Shown: positions 16,481 through 25,161 of the stretch, one piece after another
Layout: every line of letters starts with the position of its first letter
Numbering within the stretch: position 1 is the stretch's first letter
Assembly (NCBI GenBank): GCA_937949995.1
Contig: CALFEO010000028.1
Location: 13,861-77,860 of the forward strand
DNA from: an uncultured bacterium
GTDB taxonomy: Bacteria > Patescibacteriota > Patescibacteriia > 2-12-FULL-60-25
Reading direction: 5' to 3'
Length of the DNA stretch: 64,000 nucleotides
Made by a program: the position numbers and the translations under genes
The notes under the pieces: generated by a model
The model's database searches: none
The model's input: only the letters and a program-made list of their open reading frames with translations
Told to the model about the DNA's origin: nothing

Positions 16481-16517
16481 CGAAGCACCTCCTTAATAAG
16501 GAGGTTGGGAGGATCCG
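16481..16517. repeat. Palindromic family P repeat copy
   Basis: ACCTCCTTAATAAGGAGGT followed by TGGGAGGATCC, as at 15692-15728. Confidence 0.8.
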
Positions 16518-16632
16518 TCGTAACCAATCTCGAACCACGAACTTGAAACTGATTATTTGTACGATGTACGAAGTACTATTTTTCCCCGCGTTATGACGTT
16601 ACGACTTTACGACCGATAGTTTTTTTTGCCGC

Positions 16633-16661
16633 TTGAGCTTGTTTAGAGGGTGGTTTATACT
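16633..16661 (+). promoter_or_regulatory. Promoter of the DUF2207 gene (leaderless)
   Basis: TTGAGC (16633-16638), 17-base spacer, TATACT (16656-16661), then only 8 bases to the ATG at 16670. Confidence 0.75.
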
Positions 16662-16669
16662 GGTTTTAT

Positions 16670-18415
16670 ATGAAAAAGAGATATCTCGGATTAATGATAT
16701 TAACCGTCGGACTGCTGTTTGGAGTCAGGCAAGGATTGGCTCAAGATACGGTATCTGAAGATTTGAAGCACGGTGATCAAAAAATATCGGCGTTTGATGT
16801 TACGGCAACCTTAACCGCGGATAGAAGGTTAATTATCAAAGAAGTTATTAAATATGATTTTTCGGATTTGGTGAAACATGGGATATTCCGTTATATTCCC
16901 GAATCATATACCCGCGACGGAATGCGCTATAAGTTGAATTATAAATTGCGAAAAATAACGCGTAACGGACAAGAGGAGCCGTATCAACAAAATCGTGACG
17001 GTAATTCGTGGATATTAAAAATCGGCGATCCCAACATTGAGATTACGGGAGAACAGGTTTATGAAATTGAGTATGAGACCAATAAAGCGATTAATTTTTT
17101 TGACGGGCACACGGAATTGTATTGGAATGTTACCGGCAACGAATGGCCGATAACAATTGAAACGGCTTCGTTTAAGCTGATTTCCCCGATGGGAAGCGAT
17201 ATGGAGAAATTGGGTTTCGCTTGTTATACGGGAATTCCCGGTTCCATTGAAGAATCTTGCGAGTTGATGCCGGCGGACGATGCGGTTTTTGCGGCTTCCG
17301 CAAGAGCATTAAATGCCCGCGAAGGCTTGAGCGTGATATTCGCTTTTCCCTTTGGAGTCATTAAACAACCTACAAGAAGCGAATTGTTTTTTGAGGCTTT
17401 GCGGGATAATTGGATCATGCTGGCTCCGATATTGGCATTGATTATCATGTTTTATTTTTGGCGGACCCGCGGAAAAGATCCTGATCCGGAAACGGTGATT
17501 CCGCAATATGAAGTGCCTTCGGAAATGTCGCCGATAGTTTTATCCGGATCACTCGGTTCCGGCGCCGTACCGCAACGCGGAATAACCGCCTCAATTATCG
17601 AAATGGCACGCAGAGGTTATTTGCATATTGAATATGGAACCGAAAAAAAATTATTCGGTGAAAAACAAACTTATACTTTTATTAAAAAAGAAAAACCATC
17701 AGCATCAAAAGATAAATGGAATGAAATATTATGGAACGGATTGTTTAAAGAGGGGGCAAGAGAAAGAACGACTTTTGATGATTTGCAAAAGGATCAGTTT
17801 TATAAAGATGTAACCAAAGCCACAACGGCCGCACAAAAAGAGTTGAAGAATTTGGAAATCTTTGATGCCAATCCTTACAATATCAGAATACTTTACATCG
17901 TCGCGGCTTTTGTTTTGGCATTTATTGTGGGTATGATCGGTATGAATGCTCCAATCGGGGCCGCCTCGGGATTTGCGACTTTTGTGATTGTTGCCGTATT
18001 TGGCTGGTTTATGCCGAGGCGCACAAAAAAGGGGACGTCTTTGGTTGCGCAAGTCAAAGGATTCAAATGGTTTTTGAGCGTAACCGAAGAAGAGAGATTG
18101 AAGTTTCATAATGCACCGGCAAGAACTCCACAGCAATTTATGGAATTTTTGCCTGCCGCGATCGCTTTGGGGGTTGAAAAAGCGTGGGCGGAACAGTTTA
18201 AGGATTTGCACATTGAACCGCCCGAATGGGCGGAAGGAAATGTCCGCAATTTTACGCCGATTATATTGGCTGATTCCATATCACAACTTAATACGGCTTC
18301 CGCGGCATCGGTTTACTCTCCGCCGTCGCAAGCCGGCAGCGGGGGTTCGGGCTTTTCATCCGGCGGAGGATATTCGGGAGGAGGCTTTGGAGGCGGAGGA
18401 GGAGGGAGTTGGTAA
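16670..18415 (+). CDS. DUF2207-family membrane protein
   Basis: 581 residues. Signal peptide (about 1-24), an extracytoplasmic beta-rich DUF2207 domain (about 37-220, with HGIFRYIP and YWNVTGNEWP typical of the family), one membrane segment (about 243-263), a cytoplasmic region, two close membrane segments (about 405-445), and a C-terminal tail ending in Gly/Ser-rich SGGGYSGGGFGGGGGGSW. Function of DUF2207 is unknown; it is common in CPR and Firmicutes envelopes. No Shine-Dalgarno; the mRNA is probably leaderless. Confidence 0.85.
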   Translation: MKKRYLGLMILTVGLLFGVRQGLAQDTVSEDLKHGDQKISAFDVTATLTADRRLIIKEVIKYDFSDLVKHGIFRYIPESYTRDGMRYKLNYKLRKITRNGQEEPYQQNRDGNSWILKIGDPNIEITGEQVYEIEYETNKAINFFDGHTELYWNVTGNEWPITIETASFKLISPMGSDMEKLGFACYTGIPGSIEESCELMPADDAVFAASARALNAREGLSVIFAFPFGVIKQPTRSELFFEALRDNWIMLAPILALIIMFYFWRTRGKDPDPETVIPQYEVPSEMSPIVLSGSLGSGAVPQRGITASIIEMARRGYLHIEYGTEKKLFGEKQTYTFIKKEKPSASKDKWNEILWNGLFKEGARERTTFDDLQKDQFYKDVTKATTAAQKELKNLEIFDANPYNIRILYIVAAFVLAFIVGMIGMNAPIGAASGFATFVIVAVFGWFMPRRTKKGTSLVAQVKGFKWFLSVTEEERLKFHNAPARTPQQFMEFLPAAIALGVEKAWAEQFKDLHIEPPEWAEGNVRNFTPIILADSISQLNTASAASVYSPPSQAGSGGSGFSSGGGYSGGGFGGGGGGSW

Positions 18416-18419
18416 ATAA

Positions 18420-18447
18420 AAAGCCCCGAAGAAGAATCGGGGTTTTA
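18420..18447. terminator. Bidirectional terminator
   Basis: GCCCCGA/TCGGGG stem with A/T runs on both sides, between the convergent DUF2207 gene and the minus-strand orphan. Confidence 0.75.
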
Positions 18448-19113
18448 GGTTTTTACAGCCTTGTGTTGGCCCGAAGAGTTGACGCGCTGCTGTTCGAGGT
18501 TGTCAGCCAAATCGAATTTGCGGCGTTTTTTGAACTCGGCGATCAGTGCGCGTTGCAATGAATCGCTTTTGCGTTTCATTACCAAAGCGTCACCGGGCGA
18601 GTAGTTTTTCGGATCCAGATTGCAGAGGATCAGAAGCAATACTTTATGCAACAAATCCTCGTTTGCGATTTGTTCGTTGCGAACGAACAGGGCTTCCGCG
18701 GCTTCGAGGATATCGATATGAACTTTGTCGACCCGAAGCCAGTGTGTAATTCCGAGCCGCTTTTGCAACGCCTCGATAACTACGCGGCGCTTTTCGTTCA
18801 TTGAAGGACTGCTGGGCTCTTTTTCGGTCAAAGAACCATTGCTTGCCTCGTTGAATGCATCGAAGACCGCATTCGGTATATAGGGAGCCGGGCGTTCACC
18901 GATAATCATGCCTTCATCCGTTGTTTCGGATGGTTCGTAAGCGGTGATGCGGTCCAAGACTTCTTTGATCTCCGGATCGTTTTCTTCGATCTCGACGGAT
19001 TGACCTTCGATTTCGATGCTGGGGCCCGAGCGCTGTCTTGTGATGTCCGGTTCGTGCTCGAGTTGGGCGGCGCCGAAAACATCGGATTCAGTCGATGCCG
19101 GCGCCTTTACTCT
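18445..19113 (-). CDS. Downstream half of a probable frameshifted orphan gene
   Basis: Not recognised. The frame is open from 19113 to the stop at 18445, but has no ATG or GTG and its first TTG is at 18957, leaving about 50 sense codons before any start. It joins the upstream frame exactly by a -1 shift on seven A (19113-19119). The encoded sequence begins RVKAPAST, is acidic (IEIEGQSVEIEEND) and ends in a helical domain (about residues 100-215) with KKRRKFDLADNLEQQ. Read it as one protein with the 19107-20042 gene, by programmed slippage, mutation or assembly error. Confidence 0.6.
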   Translation of the reverse strand, partial: RVKAPASTESDVFGAAQLEHEPDITRQRSGPSIEIEGQSVEIEENDPEIKEVLDRITAYEPSETTDEGMIIGERPAPYIPNAVFDAFNEASNGSLTEKEPSSPSMNEKRRVVIEALQKRLGITHWLRVDKVHIDILEAAEALFVRNEQIANEDLLHKVLLLILCNLDPKNYSPGDALVMKRKSDSLQRALIAEFKKRRKFDLADNLEQQRVNSSGQHKAVKT

Positions 19114-20042
19114 TTTTTTGATTCGGCCTCTTCGAGAGCGGCCGGCGCCAGAGTTTCGATTCCCGCACCTTCTTCGGAACCATCATGATCCAGTTCTTCC
19201 AGTTCATCGTCGCCGAAGAGGATATCCGGATTGGATTCGGATTCGAGTTTTTGAAAGCCCATGGCTTGGCCGGCGGCTTGCAAAATAGGAACCATGTCGG
19301 TCAGATCCAAACAATCTACCAACACGGCAAGGGTAACGATTTCCATCTCCTGCTTGGCCGTGAAAGGCCGGCTGGCGGATTTACGCTCTTGTTCGAGACG
19401 AGCTTTGTCGACTGCGACTCGGCGTTCGAGCGGGATACGCTGTTGCCAGGTTTCGCCGTCTATGGCCATGCGGATATCCAGGTGCGTGAGAATCGGTTTC
19501 AGGTTGGGCCGATTCTGCAAAAACACATCCAGCAAGAATGCGACGAAATCTTTTTCGCGGGGTGTGTTTTCCTCGATGATGCGACTCAAGGAAACTTGCA
19601 TGAAATGTTTCCAAAAAGCGGAAGCATCCATGTATACAACGAGTTCTTCGGGATTAAAGGCGGATTCGAATTCTTTCAATTCGATATCGCCGTCATCAAT
19701 CGCCGAGTCGATTAGCGAAGCTTGGAAGTTCGGATCCTTGCCACGAGCGGCTTTGGGGCGCAAACCCGTGAGTTCGGTCGTGATTCGTTGTCTCACGTCC
19801 GGTCGGGGTGCGAGTGCTTGCATGCGGGTGGTTGCGGAAAATGTTTCACGCAGTTCCGCGAGAGTCAGCCAACCCAATTCGCGAGTTGCATTCTCTGTTG
19901 CCGCTTGCAACAAGATTTCGCGTTGCTTGGCGAGTATTTGCGCCATGGCTTGCAAGGGTGCGGATTTGGCCAAATAGTCGACCGCCTCCTTTGCCAAGAT
20001 CTCATCATTTGCGTTGACAGTGTGAATGAGCGAATTTGTCAT
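19107..20042 (-). CDS. Orphan protein ending at a poly-A frameshift site
   Basis: Not recognised. 311 residues, soluble, mainly helical, with an acidic tail (NPDILFGDDELEELDHDGSEE) typical of an interdomain linker rather than an end. It ends EAESKKE-stop right after TCA AAA AAA GAG TAA; a -1 slip on A_AAA_AAA continues into the frame to 18445 to give about 530 residues. The start is well defined by AAGGAG. A TTGACA lies 60 bases upstream with a weak -10. Confidence 0.65.
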   Translation of the reverse strand: MTNSLIHTVNANDEILAKEAVDYLAKSAPLQAMAQILAKQREILLQAATENATRELGWLTLAELRETFSATTRMQALAPRPDVRQRITTELTGLRPKAARGKDPNFQASLIDSAIDDGDIELKEFESAFNPEELVVYMDASAFWKHFMQVSLSRIIEENTPREKDFVAFLLDVFLQNRPNLKPILTHLDIRMAIDGETWQQRIPLERRVAVDKARLEQERKSASRPFTAKQEMEIVTLAVLVDCLDLTDMVPILQAAGQAMGFQKLESESNPDILFGDDELEELDHDGSEEGAGIETLAPAALEEAESKKE

Positions 20043-20144
20043 TTACTTCTCCTTTTGTTTGTTTTTCGAGTAGCTGAACCTTGGCAGAAAATATGATTAT
20101 TGTCAAGAGTAAAAATATGAAAAATTGCTTAATTCAGCAAAAAG

Positions 20145-20172
20145 AAAAACCCCATACAAGGACTGTATGGGG
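20145..20172 (-). terminator. Terminator of the lipoprotein operon
   Basis: CCCCATACA-AGGAC-TGTATGGGG stem; the minus strand continues with TTTTTC. Confidence 0.85.
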
Positions 20173-20187
20173 CGCTCAAGAATAGAG

Positions 20188-22212
20188 CTAGTTGGTAAGG
20201 ATCCAGACATGGTCGAGGTTTTCGACCAGGTGTCCGGTGGTCCAATCGTAGGACGAGGTGCTATGAGGCACTTCGCTAAGATCGGACCAGAGGAATGTGC
20301 CGACACCGTAACCACCGCCCGGTTCTTGGACGTGCCAGAGATCCGGACCGGCGACTTCGGGAGGTATGAGACCGACGTTATTTACCAACCCTCCGGTGAT
20401 GTTTCCGGAGCCGGGGTTGATAAATTTGGTTGTGACATGATGGCCGCTTCCATTGAAAGAAAGGGTGGCTCGCAAGCTGTAAACGTTTCCGTTATTACTT
20501 ACGAATTCCTCTCCGACAAAGGCGACCGTGGGGTAGGTGCCTTGCGATCCGCCCACCGTAGTGGTTTTCAGATCCGCGCCGGTGGACATATCTACGATGG
20601 AATATGCATTCAACGACATTGGAACTGAACCACGGTAGAGCCGGAAGTTGCCGAGGAACATCCCATCGGTGCACTCCGTGCGAAACGGGAACTGCTTGAT
20701 GGCGATAGAGCCGGCGTTGTTCGCACCAGCTTGCCAGCTCGCCAATAGGCGTTCACCCGCCGTGATCACGCTGGTGGGGAGTTGCTGGGGCGTGATTACG
20801 GGCTTGGACTTGCGGACCACCATTTTATTTGGCAGTCCGATGTTCCCTTCCGTAAAAGCAATCAACTCATCACCGTGAAAGACGGAGAAAAGTTGCAAGT
20901 ACAAACTATCACCACTCCGAGGCAAGTCCGAACCTTGAATTGATTGCGGCATCAGACCTTGCAAGCAAGCACTGATGCGGACATCGGCCGATTCTCCCGG
21001 TTGAAGCGTGACCGATTCTCCGCTTACCAGCGGAGGAATTTGCGTTGCGCCGATAGGATCCAGAACGCTTGTGCTCATCTTGAAGCCTTTAACTTCAGCG
21101 ACGAGGCAGGAGACGTTTTTCTTGCAACTGAATCCACCAGTGCAAATCTCTTGCACTCCAACTCGATCGAACGTAACCGGATGATTTGTTCCGTTCGAGA
21201 GCGAGTAGATGGAAAAGAGCTTGTCTGCGCCAACACCCGCGTTCAAGATGGTTGATTGCGGGGTTGCCGGCGAGAGTTGGATCAACAGTTGACTTGCCGG
21301 TTGTATCGGTTCGTTCACGTTGGTCCAAGCGCCCACCATCGTGTCGGGATGGTTGATTTGGGCGAGAGGAACCTCGATTTCGGTACCATGATGATACACG
21401 TCACCTTGGTTGAATTCGAGTTCCGCTGTGAAACTACCGCCGTAAAGGTCGCCCGGGTCAACTTCGTAATCAGCAAAGTCAACGATGATGGCGATTCGGC
21501 GCGTTTCACCGTTCCACATCACGAAGGCGTCGTTAAATTCAACAACACAATCGTTGACGCAGGCGGAGTTTTCTCCATTGGGTCCGATCATGGAGGGCAG
21601 TTCACGCGGACCCATGAGAGTGTTACCGTTGGTTACTTCGACTACCCGCAGGTTTTGCAGGTAGGTGGTACCGCTATTGAACAGCTTGGCGCCATTCGCG
21701 GTCCGGAAGTAAACGGGCATGCGCCTGATTTCGAGTGATGCGTAAGCACGCATTTCGAACTCCAGCAGAATCCTGTTGTCAGCACCGGGTTCGATGTATT
21801 GCATCTCCATTGGACCAATGAAGCTGTAGCTCAACAACATTGGCTCTGTAGCATCCACTCCGGCATCCGTTTCCGCATCAGGTGTAATCTGAGCGTCAGC
21901 GTTAGCTTCCGCATCCGGTTTGGTTGCCGAATCTTCCGCAGAAGCCTCGGGCACGGTTCCGGCGTCGGTGGTGACTTCGGGGCACTGGCAGTGGCCGTAG
22001 GCCATGCCATCTTCGCGGCAGACTTGGTAGCCTGTCGCTCCGCTTTCGCACCAGCAAGCTTCGTGATGGCCGGCGATGCATTGCTCGGCCGGCATATCCA
22101 GCTCGACTGTGATTTGGTCTGTACCGCCGCAGCCGGTGAGGAACAAAGACCCAACAGCGACGATTGAGAACAATGCAATCGAGAACAATCCGAACAAAAT
22201 CGACTTCAACAT
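20188..22212 (-). CDS. Large secreted lipoprotein with myxobacterial-style cysteine motif
   Basis: 674 residues. Signal peptide with lipobox SLFLTGC (Cys28), then a short cysteine motif (CWCESGATGYQVC...YGHCQCP) and a D/A-rich linker (DAETDAGVDATEP). Both features resemble lipoproteins of Myxococcota and other former Deltaproteobacteria. The rest (about 125-674) is beta-rich with scattered cysteine pairs and no recognised domain. It should be anchored on the outer face of the membrane. GAAAGGA precedes the ATG. It follows two small genes in the same direction, and this stretch looks richer in G+C than its surroundings. Confidence 0.72.
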   Translation of the reverse strand: MLKSILFGLFSIALFSIVAVGSLFLTGCGGTDQITVELDMPAEQCIAGHHEACWCESGATGYQVCREDGMAYGHCQCPEVTTDAGTVPEASAEDSATKPDAEANADAQITPDAETDAGVDATEPMLLSYSFIGPMEMQYIEPGADNRILLEFEMRAYASLEIRRMPVYFRTANGAKLFNSGTTYLQNLRVVEVTNGNTLMGPRELPSMIGPNGENSACVNDCVVEFNDAFVMWNGETRRIAIIVDFADYEVDPGDLYGGSFTAELEFNQGDVYHHGTEIEVPLAQINHPDTMVGAWTNVNEPIQPASQLLIQLSPATPQSTILNAGVGADKLFSIYSLSNGTNHPVTFDRVGVQEICTGGFSCKKNVSCLVAEVKGFKMSTSVLDPIGATQIPPLVSGESVTLQPGESADVRISACLQGLMPQSIQGSDLPRSGDSLYLQLFSVFHGDELIAFTEGNIGLPNKMVVRKSKPVITPQQLPTSVITAGERLLASWQAGANNAGSIAIKQFPFRTECTDGMFLGNFRLYRGSVPMSLNAYSIVDMSTGADLKTTTVGGSQGTYPTVAFVGEEFVSNNGNVYSLRATLSFNGSGHHVTTKFINPGSGNITGGLVNNVGLIPPEVAGPDLWHVQEPGGGYGVGTFLWSDLSEVPHSTSSYDWTTGHLVENLDHVWILTN

Positions 22213-22230
22213 CTTTTGTCCTTTCTGAAT

Positions 22231-22575
22231 TCAGCGCCAATTTTTCATGGCACCTTCGGGGGTGACTTCTACATCCGAATCAGCGTTTTTGCACCGGTCC
22301 GGGTTGTTTTTGCAAATAGACTCGACAACGGCACGAAGTTTTTTGAGCTCGTGCTGGAGGTTGAGAATATCTGCATGACGATCGTTGATGGCTCTTTCGA
22401 GCCGACGATCGGCGTCGTCTCGGTCTTGCTGCTCGTAGCGCAAATCTTGCCGATTTTGCTTGGCGAGATTCAACGCTTGGCTTGAGCCTGCACAGCCGGT
22501 GAGGCTAGCGAGGATCGGTGCAAGCGCGATTACGCATGTGACAGTCAGCCTCGTGTTAACGATATGCTTTATCAT
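22231..22575 (-). CDS. Small lipoprotein with coiled coil (114 aa)
   Basis: Signal peptide with lipobox LASLTGC, then a charged helical segment (QNRQDLRYEQQDRDDADRR...) that should form a coiled coil, and a C-terminal C-x6-C (ICKNNPDRC) pair. Resembles small Lpp-like spacers in layout only. GAAAGGAACAG before the ATG gives a good Shine-Dalgarno. It lies 18 bases upstream of the large lipoprotein gene and probably shares its mRNA. Confidence 0.65.
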   Translation of the reverse strand: MIKHIVNTRLTVTCVIALAPILASLTGCAGSSQALNLAKQNRQDLRYEQQDRDDADRRLERAINDRHADILNLQHELKKLRAVVESICKNNPDRCKNADSDVEVTPEGAMKNWR

Positions 22576-22584
22576 CTGTTCCTT

Positions 22585-22845
22585 TCAGAGCCTTGTCGGC
22601 TCTTTTGCTGACGTCATTGGAACCACCAGTGCTTTTTTTTCACAAAGGCTGGTTGGAATTACGGGGCAGGGTTCGAATTCACCGATTAAAATGGTTTCGC
22701 CTTGCCTGACATTCAGAAAGCGGCGCGCTTTTGGCGGATCGCCTTCGTAGCTGAACAAACGCAAAGCTGCCAGATAGACAAGCGGAGCGATTGTCAGCAG
22801 GAAGATAAGAAAAATCGTGAGATTCTTCCAATCTTGTTTTTTCAC
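22585..22845 (-). CDS. Small single-span membrane protein (86 aa, GTG start)
   Basis: Not recognised. One membrane helix (LTIFLIFLLTIAPLVYLAALRLF), then about 55 residues with two cysteines. GTG at 22845 is preceded by GAAAGGAAAAAG. First of three same-strand genes (86 aa, 114 aa lipoprotein, 674 aa lipoprotein) with short gaps, probably an envelope operon. Confidence 0.6.
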   Translation of the reverse strand: MKKQDWKNLTIFLIFLLTIAPLVYLAALRLFSYEGDPPKARRFLNVRQGETILIGEFEPCPVIPTSLCEKKALVVPMTSAKEPTRL

Positions 22846-22894
22846 TTATTCTTTTTCCTTTCTTTGGTTGTCGAAAGTGGAGGGATGATTCCCT

Positions 22895-23012
22895 TCTTAC
22901 GGTACGAATTACGAATTTGTGCGAATTACGAATTTGTAATTTAGCTGTCATTTTATCCCTTGGGATAAAATGTAAACCATTCGTAATTAGCGCAGATTCG
23001 TAATTCGTAAGG
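22895..23012. repeat. Family D-like repeat with a 22-base palindrome
   Basis: ACGAATTACGAATTTGTGCG words on one side and CGTAATTAGCGCAGATTCGTAATTCGTAAG-type inverted words on the other flank a perfect palindrome CATTTTATCCC/GGGATAAAATG (22953-22974). Confidence 0.7.
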
Positions 23013-23051
23013 TTGGAAGGGAAGCCAATTTAAACTCGTATATTTGAGTTT

Positions 23052-23261
23052 TTATTGGCAAGTGGCGGGGAGCCGCATTTTGGGTTTGGGCCAACCCATG
23101 CGCGGCATGACGAAGCTCATGATGTTGTGTTGAGCTTCATTGAAAGGTCGTTGAAAATCGCAGTCGATTTTTGCGCCCGTTTCCGTTTGGCGCAAATTGT
23201 GCAAACCGACTACGGTCATTGCGGACATCACGCTGGTGATGATGATCGAAAAAAATATCAT
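23052..23261 (-). CDS. Small exported or membrane-anchored orphan (69 aa)
   Basis: Not recognised. 69 residues starting MIFFSIIITSVMSAMTVVG, a hydrophobic N-terminus like a signal anchor, followed by a polar region with two cysteines (DCDFQ and the C-terminal ATCQ). A TTGACA-17-TATATT promoter lies at 23303-23331. A GGAGAG lies somewhat far (about 18 bases) from the ATG. Confidence 0.5.
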   Translation of the reverse strand: MIFFSIIITSVMSAMTVVGLHNLRQTETGAKIDCDFQRPFNEAQHNIMSFVMPRMGWPKPKMRLPATCQ

Positions 23262-23302
23262 TTTTTGTTTTTCAAAATTCTCTCCTTTGTTTTTGAACCG
23301 CT

Positions 23303-23331
23303 TAATATAGCATAAAATAGGGATTTTGTCA
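23303..23331 (-). promoter_or_regulatory. Promoter of the 69-residue orphan
   Basis: TTGACA, 17-base spacer, TATATT on the minus strand. Confidence 0.7.
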
Positions 23332-23424
23332 AGGGTATTGAGTTAGTAATTTGGCTAAAATAAGCTAAAATACTAAAAGTTTTTCGAGTGGATCTTCCTT
23401 TAAATCAAGTATTTGTTCAATGAA

Positions 23425-23453
23425 AAACCCCAAAGAGTGGTTTTTGGGGTTAT
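23425..23453 (-). terminator. Terminator of the 102-residue orphan
   Basis: AACCCCAAA/TTTGGGGTT stem with TTTTT after it on the minus strand, overlapping the gene end. Confidence 0.75.
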
Positions 23454-23758
23454 TTGGAGCCGTTTGGCGGGGGAGGGGGAATGGATTTCCAGCGCGGGGG
23501 TTTGCGGCCCGGATGCCGGCGTTTGAACTCCGCAATCAGCTTGCGAAAATCTTTGGCACCCATAGAGCCAAAACGGCCGGGAAAACGGGAGCGGTTTTCG
23601 GCGCCGTTGAGGCAACGGCGCAGTTCCGTATCTGTTAAGTCCCTCAATTGCTCTGATGTGAGCTCGGATATATTGATTTGTCCGGCTGTACGATCTTTCG
23701 TTTCATCAGATTCCAGAGATTCCATTGAAATTTTTTCTGGGCCGCTGAGGTCGTCCAT
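23450..23758 (-). CDS. Orphan basic/proline-tailed protein (102 aa)
   Basis: Not recognised. An acidic N-terminal third (ESLESDETKD), a helical middle (TSEQLRDLTDTELRRC), a basic stretch (FKRRHPGRKPPRWK) and a PPPPP tail. The basic part may bind nucleic acid. AAAGGAGG lies 6 bases before the ATG, and TTGACC-17-TTAAAT at 23793-23821 is its promoter. Confidence 0.55.
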   Translation of the reverse strand: MDDLSGPEKISMESLESDETKDRTAGQINISELTSEQLRDLTDTELRRCLNGAENRSRFPGRFGSMGAKDFRKLIAEFKRRHPGRKPPRWKSIPPPPPNGSK

Positions 23759-23792
23759 CTGTCCTCCTTTGAAAGGTACGTTTGCGAGTTGA

Positions 23793-23821
23793 ATTTAATC
23801 AAAGAAAATGAATTTGGTCAA
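23793..23821 (-). promoter_or_regulatory. Promoter of the 102-residue orphan
   Basis: TTGACC, 17-base spacer, TTAAAT on the minus strand; back to back with the plus-strand promoter at 23832. Confidence 0.65.
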
Positions 23822-23831
23822 GATAAATGCA

Positions 23832-23860
23832 TTGACAAAAGTTGATATTTATTGTAAAAC
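23832..23860 (+). promoter_or_regulatory. Promoter of the 23893 gene
   Basis: TTGACA (23832-23837), 17-base spacer, TAAAAC (23855-23860). Confidence 0.7.
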
Positions 23861-23892
23861 AATCGCGTTTCTCAATTCAAAGAGGAGAAAAG

Positions 23893-25131
23893 ATGGAAAC
23901 GCAAAAAGTTTCGCACCTTGAAAATAAATGGGAGTTGACCGAATTGCCCAATGGAGCTTGTGTTGTTTCGAGTCATGCTTTGCGCCGAGGTATGGGTTTT
24001 GCGAGAAATTACGAAATCTTGATCGCCGGAGGCAAGCTGGCCGATGTGGAGTCTCCGGGAGCGGCTTTGGCTTTTGCCAATGCTTTGCCGGTTTTTTTGG
24101 AGCAAGAGTACGGCAGTCGAGTGAATGCGGGAGCATTTTCCTGCACCGTGCATCATTCGTATTTTTGTTTGAATTATTTGCATCACGGACGCGACAGGCA
24201 TGACGCGAAATGCGTTGAATTGATTTTGAACGCAATCATGCATGATTTTCCTTCGCCAAAAACTTTTACCGATGCACCTCAAGCGGAGATACGCGGACGC
24301 AGATGTGATACGGAAGCTTTCTGGTGTTGGTTTTATTCAAAAACCATTCCCGAACAACAAAGATTGTGTATACCTTCGTGGACGGAGGCTATGTTGTCTT
24401 GGGAATCGGCGCCGGATGCTTGTGAATCGTTAAAAAACAAATTGGTGAATCCGGCCAATATCATGGTTCGTTCGCCGGAACCTTGTTTGCACGAGGATTT
24501 GGCCGAAAGAATTTCCGAATTGAATTCCGCAAATCAGAATGCGGAAAAGTTCGCTTGTCCGGAATCGCCGGTTTATCCGGTTTATGACGAATATCCGATG
24601 GCCAGAAGCGCGGGAAGCAAACAAGATATGCTTTTGTTTTTTCCTTTGCCGAGGCATCGCGGAACTTTTTACAAGGCCGTGCTTTCGTTGTACGCCTTGT
24701 ACGGAAATAAGGGTTACATCAAGGAGTTCAGTCGAACTGAAAAGCTTGAGCTGAATCCTGAAATCCATGCTTGTTTTTGGCCTTATCCTTTTGCCTTTAT
24801 CAGATTGCGAACAACCAAAAGCAATGCCGCGAAAGCTTTGGCCTTGATCAGTTTGGCTTTGGTTAAGTTCAGTGAATTGCCGGCGCCGAAAAAGATTTGG
24901 TATTACAAAGAAATAGTTGAAGAAATTGCGCGAAAGTATGCCGAAGCCGGTGAATTTTTGCGCGACGAGTGGCTGAGCGGTCAAACGGAACTGACCGGAT
25001 TGCATAAACTCGAAGTGACTTTGGAGAATTTGGAATACATTCAAAGAGTGTATCTCTCCGAAGCCAGAATGGGTTTGATGCATGGCCTGCCTCCGATTCC
25101 CAGAGGTGAATCCGTGTTTGACGCGATTTAA
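23893..25131 (+). CDS. Orphan soluble protein (412 aa), possibly degenerate M16-like
   Basis: Not firmly recognised. The start has AAGAGGAG upstream. The first 120 residues (WELTELPNGACVVSS..., then VNAGAFSCTVHHSYFCLNYL) recall the order of elements in M16 peptidase half-domains (LPNG-V start, later G-x-NA-x-T). The HxxEH zinc motif is absent (ALAFANALP), so at most it is a catalytically dead relative. The rest is helical with a long C-terminal helix. No export signal. Ends at a good terminator. Confidence 0.5.
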   Translation: METQKVSHLENKWELTELPNGACVVSSHALRRGMGFARNYEILIAGGKLADVESPGAALAFANALPVFLEQEYGSRVNAGAFSCTVHHSYFCLNYLHHGRDRHDAKCVELILNAIMHDFPSPKTFTDAPQAEIRGRRCDTEAFWCWFYSKTIPEQQRLCIPSWTEAMLSWESAPDACESLKNKLVNPANIMVRSPEPCLHEDLAERISELNSANQNAEKFACPESPVYPVYDEYPMARSAGSKQDMLLFFPLPRHRGTFYKAVLSLYALYGNKGYIKEFSRTEKLELNPEIHACFWPYPFAFIRLRTTKSNAAKALALISLALVKFSELPAPKKIWYYKEIVEEIARKYAEAGEFLRDEWLSGQTELTGLHKLEVTLENLEYIQRVYLSEARMGLMHGLPPIPRGESVFDAI

Positions 25132-25137
25132 TCTTAA

Positions 25138-25161
25138 CTCCGCATATAGCGGGGTTTTTTA
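25138..25161 (+). terminator. Terminator of the 23893 gene
   Basis: ACTCCGC-ATATA-GCGGGGT stem followed by TTTTTT. Confidence 0.85.
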
